Assembly: GCA_028684915.1 (NCBI GenBank)
Contig: JAQUEZ010000035.1
Location: forward strand, 1 to 41,893
From: Desulfobulbus sp.
GTDB taxonomy: Bacteria; Desulfobacterota; Desulfobulbia; Desulfobulbales; Desulfobulbaceae
Length of the DNA stretch: 41,893 nucleotides
Reading direction: 5' to 3'
The position numbers and the translations under genes were made by a program. The notes beneath the pieces are model-generated. The model was not told the origin of the DNA and searched no databases. It saw only the letters and a list, made by a program, of their open reading frames with translations. Shown here in pieces: positions 32,529 through 40,966 of this stretch. The first letter of the stretch is position 1. The number at the start of each line of letters is the position of its first letter.

Positions 32529-33656
32529 ATGGATCTTTTCCTTCAATTTTTAAATAACACTGGTTTCGGCCTCGCCGACTACCGCAACCTGATCATGATG
32601 GTGATCGGTATATTTCTGGTGTACCTCGCCATCGCCAAAAAATATGAGCCCCTGTTGCTCCTGCCCATCGGCTTTGGCGTTATCCTCGGTAACATCCCCT
32701 TTTTCAAGGGATTCGGCATAGGGATCTACGAGGCGAACAGCGTTCTCCATTATCTCTATTTCGGCGTCACCAGCGGTGTCTATCCCTCAATCATCTTTCT
32801 CGGCCTGGGAGCGATGACCGATTTTTCCTCGCTTCTGGCCAACCCAAAACTGATGCTGCTCGGCGCTGCCGCGCAGATGGGTATCTTTTTCACCTATCTC
32901 AGCGCCCTGGCCCTTGGCTTTACGCCGCATGAGGCTTCCTCGATCGGTATTATCGGCGGTGCCGACGGCCCGACCTCGATCTTCCTGACCGCGAAACTGG
33001 CCCCGCATCTCATCGGCCCGGTGGCTATTGCCGCCTACTCCTACATGGCCCTGATTCCGATCATCCAGCCGCCGATCATGAAACTCCTGATCAGCAAAAA
33101 AGAGATGCGGATCCGCATGCCGGATATACGTGAGGTCTCCAAAAAAGAACTGATTATCTTCCCGGTAGTGGGCATGATCCTCTGCACCTTCCTCGCACCG
33201 GCCTCGATTCCCCTGCTCGGCCCCTTCTTTTTCGGCAACATCATGAAGGAAAGTGGTGTGGTTGATCGCCTGGCCAATACTGCACGGACAGCCATCATTG
33301 ATACCGCCACCATTCTGGTCGGCCTGACGGTCGGTGCCTCGACACAAGGCGATGTCTTCCTGAATCCCAAATCCGTTGGTATTTTTGCTCTAGGTGCCAT
33401 TGCCTTTAGTATCGCTACTGCCTCCGGCCTGCTCTTTGCTAAGTTCATGAATCTCTTTCTCAAAGAGAAGATCAACCCGCTCCTGGGTGCGGCTGGCGTC
33501 TCCGCCGTGCCCGGTTCTGCACGCGAAGTCCACATGATGGGTCTCAAAGCCGACCCCACCAACTATCTGTTGATGCATGCCATGGCTTGTAACTCCTCGG
33601 GTGTTATCGGTTCCGCGGTCTGCGCCGGTATTCTCTGGAGCTTTCTCATGGGCTGA
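32529..33656 (+). CDS. oadB: sodium-translocating decarboxylase beta subunit
   Basis: A 375-residue integral membrane protein of the OadB/MmdB/GcdB family. Characteristic motifs are LLPIGFGVILGNIP near residues 40-53, the GGADGPTSIF motif with the Na+-site aspartate (around 143-152), and the C-terminal MHAMACNSSGVIGSA segment. It converts decarboxylation of carboxybiotin into outward Na+ pumping. The neighbouring alpha subunit is of the methylmalonyl-CoA/propionyl-CoA type, so MmdB may be the better name. A strong terminator follows. Confidence 0.93.
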   Translation: MDLFLQFLNNTGFGLADYRNLIMMVIGIFLVYLAIAKKYEPLLLLPIGFGVILGNIPFFKGFGIGIYEANSVLHYLYFGVTSGVYPSIIFLGLGAMTDFSSLLANPKLMLLGAAAQMGIFFTYLSALALGFTPHEASSIGIIGGADGPTSIFLTAKLAPHLIGPVAIAAYSYMALIPIIQPPIMKLLISKKEMRIRMPDIREVSKKELIIFPVVGMILCTFLAPASIPLLGPFFFGNIMKESGVVDRLANTARTAIIDTATILVGLTVGASTQGDVFLNPKSVGIFALGAIAFSIATASGLLFAKFMNLFLKEKINPLLGAAGVSAVPGSAREVHMMGLKADPTNYLLMHAMACNSSGVIGSAVCAGILWSFLMG

Positions 33657-33690
33657 CCGCCCTCAAAGAACCAGTTTGTGGGAGTAAACA

Positions 33691-33731
33691 AGAGGCTAAC
33701 GGGAACCATTCCTGTTAGCCTCTATTTTTTT
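33691..33731 (+). terminator. rho-independent terminator
   Basis: GAGGCTAACGGGAA pairs with TTCCTGTTAGCCTC (one G-U pair), followed by TATTTTTTT. It separates the beta-subunit transcript from the carboxyltransferase genes. The remaining 260 bases before 33996 hold no supported gene. Confidence 0.88.
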
Positions 33732-33995
33732 AGAGACGAATTCCCTCTCCTTATGATAAATTAGTTCGCTTGTGATCATCGGGCCCCCCAACTCAGCCAT
33801 GAGTAACTCAGAGCCCGTTTCCTTCACCGCTCTTTTGCATTGCAGCGCAGTAGAAGCGGCACTCCATCCGGGGACATCGACCACCGACACTATCTGCCGG
33901 GCCAAAGGTCGACGGACTTAAGACAAATAACAGTGAATCTGACCAACCTCTTTTCTGGGGTGCGGGATGATTCCGCCACGAGGTAATGGGATCAT

Positions 33996-35549
33996 ATGGA
34001 TACGCAATACCAGGCAACCTTGGAAACTCTTGAACGGCTGCGGGCGGAATCCGTTTCCGCTGGCGGTGAACAGCAATTGGAGGCACAGCACCGCAAGGGC
34101 AAGCTGACCGCCCGGGAACGACTCGATCTGTTACTCGACGACGGCACCTTTGAAGAGTTCGACGTGCTTAAAATTGGCCGAGGCTCCAGCCTGGGAGGAG
34201 AAAAAAGTTTTCTTGGCGACGGTGTCATTACCGGTCACGGCTCCATCGATGGGCGCGAGGTCTTTGTTTTCAGCCAGGATTTCACTGTTCTCGGCGGTTC
34301 GCTTGGTGAGGCTCATGCCCAGAAGATCTGTAAGGTCATGGACCTGGCGGTAAAGGTCGGGGCGCCGATCATCGGCCTCAACGACTCCGGTGGCGCCCGG
34401 ATCCAGGAAGGCGTAGATGCCCTGGCTGCGTACGGCGAAATCTTCCACCGCAACGTCCGGGCCAGTGGCGTGGTTCCGCAGATATCCTGTGTCATGGGTC
34501 CCTGTGCCGGTGGTGCGGTGTATAGCCCCTCGATCACCGACTTCGTGTTCATGGTTGAGGATTCCTCCTACATGTTCGTCACCGGCCCTAGCGTGGTCAA
34601 GACCGTTACCCATCAGGACATCACCTCCGAAGATTTGGGGGGAGCCAGTGTCCATTCCACCAAAAGTGGTGTTGCCCACTTTACGGTCCACAACGATGTG
34701 CTTGCCCTGCGCGAGGTTCGGCGGCTGATCAGCTACCTGCCCTCCAACAACAAGCTGCACTCACCCATTCTCGATCTCAGCGATGCCCCCGACCGCACCG
34801 ATCCGGCGTTGGACTTCCTCATTCCGAGCAACTCCAACCAGACCTACGACATGAACGTTTTGATCCACTCCATCCTCGATGGGGCGGAGTTCATGGAGGT
34901 TCATGCCCGATTTGCCCGCAACATCATCTGCGGTTTCGGGCGGCTCGGAGGCCAGACTGTGGGCCTGGTCGCCAACCAACCGGCGGTGCTCGCCGGTGTT
35001 CTCGATAATGACGCCTCGTTTAAAGCCGGCCGTTTTGTCCGTTTCTGCGATGCCTTTAATATCCCGCTCATCTCCCTGGTCGACGTGCCCGGCTTCATGC
35101 CCGGACCGGATCAGGAGCACGGTGGCATCATCCGCCACGGCGCTAAACTGCTTTACGCCTTTACCGAGGCAACGGTGCCGCGTATTTCCGTTATCATTCG
35201 TAAGGCCTATGGTGGCGCGTACCTGGTTATGAACTCCAAGCATATCCACTGCGACGTCAACTATGCCTGGCCCACCGCTGAAATCGCAGTTATGGGCCCC
35301 AAGGGTGCAGCTGAGGTTATCCATCGCAAGGAAATCGCCGCCGCCGAAAATCCGGATGTCGTGCTCAACGAAAAAATGGAGGAGTATCGTAAGACCTTTG
35401 CCAATCCCTTCCTGGCGGCACAACGGGGCTATATCGACGACGTTATCTTCCCCCGGGATACGCGCTCGCATCTTATCCGAACCCTGCAGATGCTTGACAG
35501 CAAAAAGACCAAAGGCCCGGATCGTAAACACGGAAATATTCCCCTGTGA
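33996..35549 (+). CDS. mmdA: methylmalonyl-CoA decarboxylase alpha / propionyl-CoA carboxylase carboxyltransferase subunit
   Basis: A 517-residue carboxyltransferase of the PccB/MmdA family. Two crotonase-like halves carry the acyl-CoA and carboxybiotin sites: GLNDSGGARIQEGV and GPCAGGAVYSP in the N-half, and DVPGFMPGPDQEHGGIIRHGAKLL and RKAYGGAYLVMNSK in the C-half. The length (510-520) is normal. It moves CO2 between propionyl-CoA/methylmalonyl-CoA and biotin. It is eight bases upstream of the biotin carboxylase gene and shares a transcript with it. Confidence 0.93.
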   Translation: MDTQYQATLETLERLRAESVSAGGEQQLEAQHRKGKLTARERLDLLLDDGTFEEFDVLKIGRGSSLGGEKSFLGDGVITGHGSIDGREVFVFSQDFTVLGGSLGEAHAQKICKVMDLAVKVGAPIIGLNDSGGARIQEGVDALAAYGEIFHRNVRASGVVPQISCVMGPCAGGAVYSPSITDFVFMVEDSSYMFVTGPSVVKTVTHQDITSEDLGGASVHSTKSGVAHFTVHNDVLALREVRRLISYLPSNNKLHSPILDLSDAPDRTDPALDFLIPSNSNQTYDMNVLIHSILDGAEFMEVHARFARNIICGFGRLGGQTVGLVANQPAVLAGVLDNDASFKAGRFVRFCDAFNIPLISLVDVPGFMPGPDQEHGGIIRHGAKLLYAFTEATVPRISVIIRKAYGGAYLVMNSKHIHCDVNYAWPTAEIAVMGPKGAAEVIHRKEIAAAENPDVVLNEKMEEYRKTFANPFLAAQRGYIDDVIFPRDTRSHLIRTLQMLDSKKTKGPDRKHGNIPL

Positions 35550-35557
35550 GGTAGGTT

Positions 35558-37573
35558 ATGTTTGATAAAATTCTGATCGCCAACCGCGGCGAAATTGCCA
35601 TTCGTATCATCCGGACCTGCAACCGCATGGGCATCAACACCGTTGCAGTCTACTCCGATGCCGACAGCCGTAGCCTCCACCGGCACCTGGCTGACGAGGC
35701 GGTTCATATCGGCGAGTCACAGTCGCAGAAGTCTTATCTTGATATCAACAAGATCATCCATGCCGCCAAGCAGACCGGGGCCCAAGCCATTCATCCCGGT
35801 TACGGTTTTCTCTCGGAAAAAGCCGACTTTGCCCAGGCGATCAAAGATGCGGGCCTGGTGCTGATCGGTCCGTCGGTTGAAGCCATTGATATCATGGGCG
35901 ACAAGATCACCTCCAAAGAGTTGGCCAAGAATGCCGGAGTTCCGGTTATTCCCGGCCATATCGAGGCGATCAAGGACGAAAAAGAAGCTATTGCCATTGC
36001 TGAGGAGATCGGCTACCCGATCCTGCTCAAACCGGCAGCCGGTGGTGGCGGCAAGGGCATGCGCATCGTCCGCAAGCCCGAAGAGATGAAGGATGCCCTG
36101 GTAGCCAGCCGTAAGGAGACCCAGAAAGCCTTCAACGATACCCGCGTCTTTGTCGAGCGCTATATCGAGCAACCCCGCCACATCGAGATCCAAGTACTGG
36201 CGGACAACCACGGCAATGTGGTCCACCTGGGTGAGCGCGAATGCTCCATCCAGCGTCGCTACCAAAAGGTGATCGAGGAATCGCCATCCCCAGCGGTCTC
36301 CCCCGAGTTGCGCGAGCGCATGGGCAAGGCAGCCTGTGATTTGGCCCTCAAAGCCAACTACGTCAACGCGGGCACCGTGGAATTCGTCCTTGACTCCCAC
36401 CAGAATTTTTTCTTCCTCGAGATGAATACCCGCCTCCAGGTCGAGCATCCGGTTACCGAGATGGTCACCGGCCTGGATCTGGTGGAATGGCAGCTGCGCA
36501 TTGCCAGCGGCGAGATGCTGCCCTTTGACCAAAAAGGGGTTCGCTTCAACGGCTGGGCCATCGAAGCCCGCGTCTGCGCCGAAGATCCGAGCCGGGGCTT
36601 CATCCCCTCCACCGGCATGATTACCCGCTATGCGGCGCCGCGCGGTGCCGGTATTCGGGTCGATTCCGGGGTCAACATCGGCGGCAAGGTCGATGTCTAC
36701 TACGATTCCATGCTGGCTAAGGTCATCTGCCACGGTAAGACCCGAGAGGATGCCCGCCGCAGTTTGATCGAGGCCCTCAACGGCTATCACATCGAGGGCG
36801 TCTCCACCAATATCGACTTTGCCACCAGCGTGCTCTGCCTGCCCGAATTCGCCGAGGGCAATCTTTCCACCAGCTTCATTGAGCAGCATTTCGAAGGCGG
36901 TCAGTCCAAACGCTCGCCCGCGGTGCATTATCTCCGCCTGGCAGCCCTGGTCGCCACCCTGATCTATCACACCCGGGAAGTGGCGGTGCGCGAGTCAATG
37001 CGTCACATGGTTTCCAACATCGGTGGCGAACGAAAGATGGGACGTTTTCCCCAGTATATGGTCCGCTGTGAAGACGATCTCTTCAACGTTGCCCTGGAAA
37101 ACCCACCGATTTCCGGCCAAACCTGTACTATTCGCGTCGATGGCAACCTCTACCAGGTGGAGATTCCCTTTTTCGAATTTTTCCGCCGCCGCCTCAAACT
37201 GACCATTAACGGACAGGACTACCGGTTCCGGATCCAATTCGACAATTCCTTCATGTTCGTCTCCTTTAACGGCATGTCGCGGCAGTTTGAGGTCTACACC
37301 CCCAAAGAGTGGGCCTTAATGAGCTATATGCCTGAAAAGGCCAACAGTGTACCCAACAACATTCTACTCTGTCCGATGCCGGGCCTGGTGGTTGACGTTC
37401 TTGCCCAGAAGGGTGAACGCGTCTTCCGCGGCCAGAACCTGGTCATCCTCGAGTCGATGAAGATGGAGAGCGGTGTCGGCTCACCGATCGACGGGGTGAT
37501 CAGTGAAATCAAGGTTGAAAAGGGCCAGGCCGTGGAAGCCGATCAGGTCCTGATCAAGTTCGAAGCAGCCTAA
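35558..37573 (+). CDS. pccA: acyl-CoA (propionyl-CoA) carboxylase biotin carboxylase/biotin carrier subunit
   Basis: A 671-residue protein starting MFDKILIANRGEIAIRI, the classic biotin carboxylase N-terminus. The biotin carboxylase domain covers about 1-450 (ATP-grasp loop PAAGGGGKGMRIV, catalytic MNTRLQVEHPVTEM). A linking beta-barrel region (about 490-595) precedes the carrier domain, with the biotinylated lysine in ESMKMES near 634. The size and order match PccA. With the 33996 gene it forms an ATP-dependent carboxylase; with the 32529 membrane subunit it might alternatively serve a Na+-coupled system. A hairpin follows at 37580. Confidence 0.93.
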   Translation: MFDKILIANRGEIAIRIIRTCNRMGINTVAVYSDADSRSLHRHLADEAVHIGESQSQKSYLDINKIIHAAKQTGAQAIHPGYGFLSEKADFAQAIKDAGLVLIGPSVEAIDIMGDKITSKELAKNAGVPVIPGHIEAIKDEKEAIAIAEEIGYPILLKPAAGGGGKGMRIVRKPEEMKDALVASRKETQKAFNDTRVFVERYIEQPRHIEIQVLADNHGNVVHLGERECSIQRRYQKVIEESPSPAVSPELRERMGKAACDLALKANYVNAGTVEFVLDSHQNFFFLEMNTRLQVEHPVTEMVTGLDLVEWQLRIASGEMLPFDQKGVRFNGWAIEARVCAEDPSRGFIPSTGMITRYAAPRGAGIRVDSGVNIGGKVDVYYDSMLAKVICHGKTREDARRSLIEALNGYHIEGVSTNIDFATSVLCLPEFAEGNLSTSFIEQHFEGGQSKRSPAVHYLRLAALVATLIYHTREVAVRESMRHMVSNIGGERKMGRFPQYMVRCEDDLFNVALENPPISGQTCTIRVDGNLYQVEIPFFEFFRRRLKLTINGQDYRFRIQFDNSFMFVSFNGMSRQFEVYTPKEWALMSYMPEKANSVPNNILLCPMPGLVVDVLAQKGERVFRGQNLVILESMKMESGVGSPIDGVISEIKVEKGQAVEADQVLIKFEAA

Positions 37574-37579
37574 AGCATT

Positions 37580-37613
37580 CCCCCCGGATGCCTCTAAACG
37601 GACATCCGGGGGG
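37580..37613 (+). terminator. GC-rich hairpin after pccA
   Basis: CCCCCCGGATG (37580-37590) pairs perfectly with CATCCGGGGGG (37603-37613), seven bases after the stop codon. The T-run is very short (GTT), so termination may be partial. Confidence 0.65.
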
Positions 37614-37754
37614 GTTCCCCTGCATCGTTTTCCCCGCTGGCAGGACCTTCTCCCCCTATGCGTTCTCGCCCAACAGTCACTGTTTTTTCAGGACTTCGGC
37701 ATTATCCTATTCGTGCCTGCGAGCCGGAAAAAACACTGCTTCTTGTATATCTCT

Positions 37755-37812
37755 GTTTTTACCTAGCCATCTCTGAGATGAGTGATGAACTTTTCACGAG
37801 TCCATCAACCTT
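37755..37812 (+). repeat. dispersed intergenic repeat, right half of second subtype
   Basis: GTTTTTACCTAGCC at the left and ACTTTTCACGAGTCCATCA at the right match the right half of the repeat at 21690-21782. The rest of the 37614-37852 gap has no gene I can support. Confidence 0.6.
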
Positions 37813-37852
37813 GTATTTTTTGTTTTTTACAAATCTATCAATAATTCACGAC

Positions 37853-37881
37853 TTGACTTCACCGGGCACGGCAGGTACCAT
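37853..37881 (+). promoter_or_regulatory. sigma-70-type promoter for the cbiK/transporter transcript
   Basis: TTGACT (37853-37858), a 17-base spacer and TACCAT (37876-37881) place the start near 37888, just before the first conserved riboswitch bases. Confidence 0.6.
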
Positions 37882-37889
37882 TGGCCGCA

Positions 37890-38050
37890 CTATCGTTCAG
37901 GTGTCCGTTGATCACGGATGAAAAGGGAATCCGGTACAAAGCCGGAACGGGCCCACCGCTGTAACCGGGGACAAATTTCGCATCATGCCACTGTGTAAAC
38001 GGGAAGGCGCGGAAGGAGGCTGAACCGGGAGTCAGAAGACCTGCCTGAAC
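37890..38050 (+). promoter_or_regulatory. cobalamin riboswitch upstream of cbiK
   Basis: All landmarks are present: CAGGTGTCCGTTGATCACGG at the start, AAAGGGAATCCGGTACAAAG, CCGGAACGGGCCCACCGCTGT, cited as a region at 37942-37963, TGCCACTG near 37987, and the B12 box GAGTCAGAAGACCTGCCTG-like sequence ending near 38047. It belongs to the large adenosylcobalamin-type class. Effector binding would reduce expression of cbiK and the importer through the attenuator at 38110. Confidence 0.95.
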
Positions 38051-38109
38051 ACAAGCCCTGTCCAGAAGGCAACTCGACCGGGCAACGACTCCAGTGGTAA
38101 ACAAGGGAC

Positions 38110-38144
38110 ATCCTGGATCATGCAACATGGTCCGGGATTTTTTT
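38110..38144 (+). terminator. intrinsic terminator of the riboswitch (attenuator)
   Basis: ATCCTGGATCATG (38110-38122) pairs with CATGGTCCGGGAT (38126-38138) across a CAA loop with two G-U pairs, followed by seven T. It lies 60 bases after the B12 box and 80 bases before the cbiK start, the place of an expression platform. Confidence 0.88.
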
Positions 38145-38224
38145 GTTTTCGGGCTACAGGGGATGCGGAGGGGCTGTCGGCCCCCACCGCTCGGTGCTGT
38201 ATTTCGACTACCGGAGGAGTGCAG

Positions 38225-39121
38225 GTGCAACAGAGCGAGGCAATAGTTTTGGCCATGTTCGGGACCACGGTGGAATCGGCCCTGCAGGATCTGCTCGCCA
38301 TTCACACTGCGGTCAAGAAGGCCTATCCACAGACACGGGTCAGCATTGCCTTCACCTCCAACCAGATCCGTCGCATCTGGCATCAACGAGCCGCTGATTC
38401 GGTCTATCTCGCTCAACATCCTGAAATTCCCCAAGAGATCCTACATGTCCAGGGCATTCTCGCCACCATCGCCAATCTCCAGGACCGAGGCTATGTCCGG
38501 CAGGTGGTCCAACCGACCCATATCGCCCCTGCCGAAGAATTCCACGATCTCGCCGCCTATGTGCGCGCCCTGAGTTCGATCCGGACTATGAAACCGCGCT
38601 GGCAGCCGTTTCAGATCATCGCCCTGGGACGCCCTCTGCTCGGCACCTACAGCCCTAAGCATCCCTATGCCGACGACATCCGCATCACTGCCGAGGCCCT
38701 GGCCACGGATGCCGAATTAGCCCGCCAAAACAATGCGGCCCTGGTGTATATGGGCCACGGCAACCACTACTTTCCCTCCGGTGGACTCTACCTTGAATTT
38801 GCCATGCGCATGCGGGAACTGTATCCCGATGTGCTGACCCTGATCGGCACAGTGGAAGGCTTTCCCACTCTGGATGAAGTCGTGCAGAGCTTGCGCCAAC
38901 ACCGGGTCAATCGAGTCATGCTCAAGCCCTTTCTCATCGTTGCCGGTGATCACGCGATCAACGATCTGGTCGGCACAAAGGATGACTCCTGGCAATCGAT
39001 CCTGAAAGACAAAGGCTTTGAGGTCCTGGCCGAGGTGAAGGGCCTCGGCCCCCAGGTCGCTCCAATCTTTGTTCGTCATGTGACGGAAGCGGCTGCAGAT
39101 GCCGGAATGGAGCTGCGCTGA
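38225..39121 (+). CDS. cbiK: sirohydrochlorin cobaltochelatase
   Basis: A 298-residue anaerobic-pathway chelatase inserting Co2+ into sirohydrochlorin. The GTG at 38225 is chosen because GGAGG lies seven bases upstream; longer frames start within the riboswitch terminator. LAMFGTTVESA opens the first half. Metal/catalytic histidines are in QPTHIAPAEEF and YMGHGNHYFPSG, and PFLIVAGDHAINDL is conserved. No signal peptide is visible, unlike the periplasmic CbiK of some Desulfovibrio. Its TGA overlaps the permease ATG by one base. Confidence 0.92.
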   Translation: MQQSEAIVLAMFGTTVESALQDLLAIHTAVKKAYPQTRVSIAFTSNQIRRIWHQRAADSVYLAQHPEIPQEILHVQGILATIANLQDRGYVRQVVQPTHIAPAEEFHDLAAYVRALSSIRTMKPRWQPFQIIALGRPLLGTYSPKHPYADDIRITAEALATDAELARQNNAALVYMGHGNHYFPSGGLYLEFAMRMRELYPDVLTLIGTVEGFPTLDEVVQSLRQHRVNRVMLKPFLIVAGDHAINDLVGTKDDSWQSILKDKGFEVLAEVKGLGPQVAPIFVRHVTEAAADAGMELR

Positions 39122-40161
39122 TGTCTATGGCCCGCCGCACCATGCTCTTTGCTCCTCTGGTCGCGACCCTGGTATTTACCATTGCCCTCTCGGCGACTCT
39201 GGGCTTTCTCCAGGTTTCGATCCCCGATGTCTTTACTATTGTCTGGGCCAAAATAATCGGCCAGAGCCATCCGGCAAACCTGGACCCGGTGGCCGCCACC
39301 GTGGTTGCCGATGTGCGCATGCCCCGCATTCTCTGTTCGGTGCTGGTGGGTGGATTGCTGGGTGTGAGCGGCGCGGTGTTCCAGGCCATTCTCCTTAACC
39401 CCTTGGCCGACTCGTACACCCTGGGGATCTCCACCGGGGCTGCTTTTGGCGCTTCGCTGGTGATCGTGCTCCAGATCTTCGGCCTCAGCCTGCCGGCTGG
39501 CGCCTCGATTCCTATCTTTGCCTTTTTCGGCGGAGTGACCACCCTGGCGGTGGTGCTTTACCTGGCGGCCGGTGATCGGAGCCTCTCCTCCACCAGCCTC
39601 ATTCTGGCCGGAGTGATTGTCTCCGCCATCCTTTCCGCAGCGATCGGTTTTCTCAAATTCCTTGCCGATGAGCAGGTCGGCCTGATCATCTTCTGGCTCA
39701 TGGGCAGCCTTGCCGGCGCGTCCTGGCACAGCATCGCCCTGTTGGTGCCCATAGCCCTGATCGGCACACTGGTTGCAGTCTACTACAGTCGTGATCTCAA
39801 CATCATGGCCACCGGCGACCGCGCCGCCACTTCCCTGGGGATCAACACCATTCGCCTCCGCACCATCCTGCTCACCATCAGCACCCTGATGACCGCGCTG
39901 GCGGTTTCGGTTTCCGGAATCATCGGCTTTGTCGGCCTGATCGTGCCCCACATGCTGCGCCACATGGTCGGCCCGGACAACCGGCTTTTGATTCCGCTTT
40001 CTTTTTTCACAGGCGGCCTGCTGCTCCTGATCGCCGACACCATCACCCGGGCAATCCTGCCAGTGGAGGTGCCTATCGGTGTATTGACGGCTCTTCTAGG
40101 CGGGCCTTTTTTCTGTATCCTCTTCAAAAGACGACAACAGGATGGCAAGAGCGATTTCTGA
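39121..40161 (+). CDS. FecCD/BtuC-type ABC transporter permease
   Basis: A 346-residue inner-membrane permease with about ten helices. Family motifs include RMPRILCSVLVGGLLGVSGAVFQ-type sequence near residues 62-84, NPLADSYTLGISTGAAFG, and GFVGLIVPHMLRHMVGPDNR near the C-terminal ATPase contact. The family imports siderophores, haem, cobalamin or metal chelates. The cobalamin riboswitch and cbiK upstream point to corrinoid or cobalt-complex uptake. It overlaps the ATPase gene by 20 bases. Confidence 0.92.
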   Translation: MSMARRTMLFAPLVATLVFTIALSATLGFLQVSIPDVFTIVWAKIIGQSHPANLDPVAATVVADVRMPRILCSVLVGGLLGVSGAVFQAILLNPLADSYTLGISTGAAFGASLVIVLQIFGLSLPAGASIPIFAFFGGVTTLAVVLYLAAGDRSLSSTSLILAGVIVSAILSAAIGFLKFLADEQVGLIIFWLMGSLAGASWHSIALLVPIALIGTLVAVYYSRDLNIMATGDRAATSLGINTIRLRTILLTISTLMTALAVSVSGIIGFVGLIVPHMLRHMVGPDNRLLIPLSFFTGGLLLLIADTITRAILPVEVPIGVLTALLGGPFFCILFKRRQQDGKSDF

Positions 40162-40957
40162 ACACGAGGATCTCCTCTGGCGACTTAAGGGCGTCCGTTT
40201 TGGTTATAACGGCACCCCGGTCCTACGCGAGATCAATCTGGACCTCCACCGGGGCTGCTGTTACGGCATCCTCGGGCCCAACGGCAGCGGCAAGACCACC
40301 CTGCTCGACCTCATGGGCGGACTGCTCCAGCCGCATGCCGGTACCATCGATTTTTTGGGCCGGCCCATTGACTCCTGGCCCAAAAAACAACTGGCCCGAC
40401 TTTTGGCTCTGGTGCCTCAGGATTTCATGGTCCGTTTCGGCTATTCGGTGCGCGAGGTGGTGGAAATGGGACTGCATCCACACCTGCACCGCTTTGCCGC
40501 CCCCAGCGCGGCAGAGCAGGCCCTGATCGACGACGCCCTGGAAATCACCGGCATCGCCCACCTGGCCAAGCGCTCGGTGACCCGCCTCTCCGGCGGTGAG
40601 AAGCAGCGCGTTGCCGTAGCCCGGGCCATTGCCCAGAAGCCGCAGGTACTGCTGCTGGATGAGGCCACCTCCAACCTCGACATCCATCACAGCCTGGAAA
40701 TCCTCCATCTGATCCGCAACCGTTTCGAACAGCAGGGCCTGCAGGTGGTGGCGGTGATGCATGACCTCAACCTGGCCTCTTTTTTCTGCGACCGGCTGAT
40801 CTTTCTCAAAAAAGGGGAGATCGTCTGCCAAGGGCCAACCGAAGAGGTCCTAACGCCGGAAAACATCGCGGCCGTCTACGGCGTTGAAGCCGAGGTCCGC
40901 CCCAATCCCTTTACCAACTGCCGCCAGGTGAGCTTTCGCCTGCCGCTCAACCCTTAA
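40142..40957 (+). CDS. FecE/BtuD-type ABC transporter ATPase
   Basis: A 271-residue ATPase: Walker A GPNGSGKTT (about 43-51), Q-loop LVPQDF, signature LSGGEKQRVAVARA, Walker B VLLLDEATSNLD and switch histidine VAVMHDLN are all intact. It energises the preceding permease. Its substrate should be the same corrinoid or cobalt compound. The start lies inside the permease gene, so translation is coupled. Confidence 0.93.
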   Translation: MARAISEHEDLLWRLKGVRFGYNGTPVLREINLDLHRGCCYGILGPNGSGKTTLLDLMGGLLQPHAGTIDFLGRPIDSWPKKQLARLLALVPQDFMVRFGYSVREVVEMGLHPHLHRFAAPSAAEQALIDDALEITGIAHLAKRSVTRLSGGEKQRVAVARAIAQKPQVLLLDEATSNLDIHHSLEILHLIRNRFEQQGLQVVAVMHDLNLASFFCDRLIFLKKGEIVCQGPTEEVLTPENIAAVYGVEAEVRPNPFTNCRQVSFRLPLNP

Positions 40958-40966
40958 TCCCGATCA

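Noticed and set aside
33696..34086. Minus-strand open frames upstream of mmdA
   Set aside because: One covers the terminator hairpin and the other runs into mmdA in antisense; neither has a supported start or domain.
38120..38224. Longer N-terminus for CbiK
   Set aside because: The extension translates the riboswitch terminator and leader; the GTG at 38225 has a correctly spaced GGAGG.
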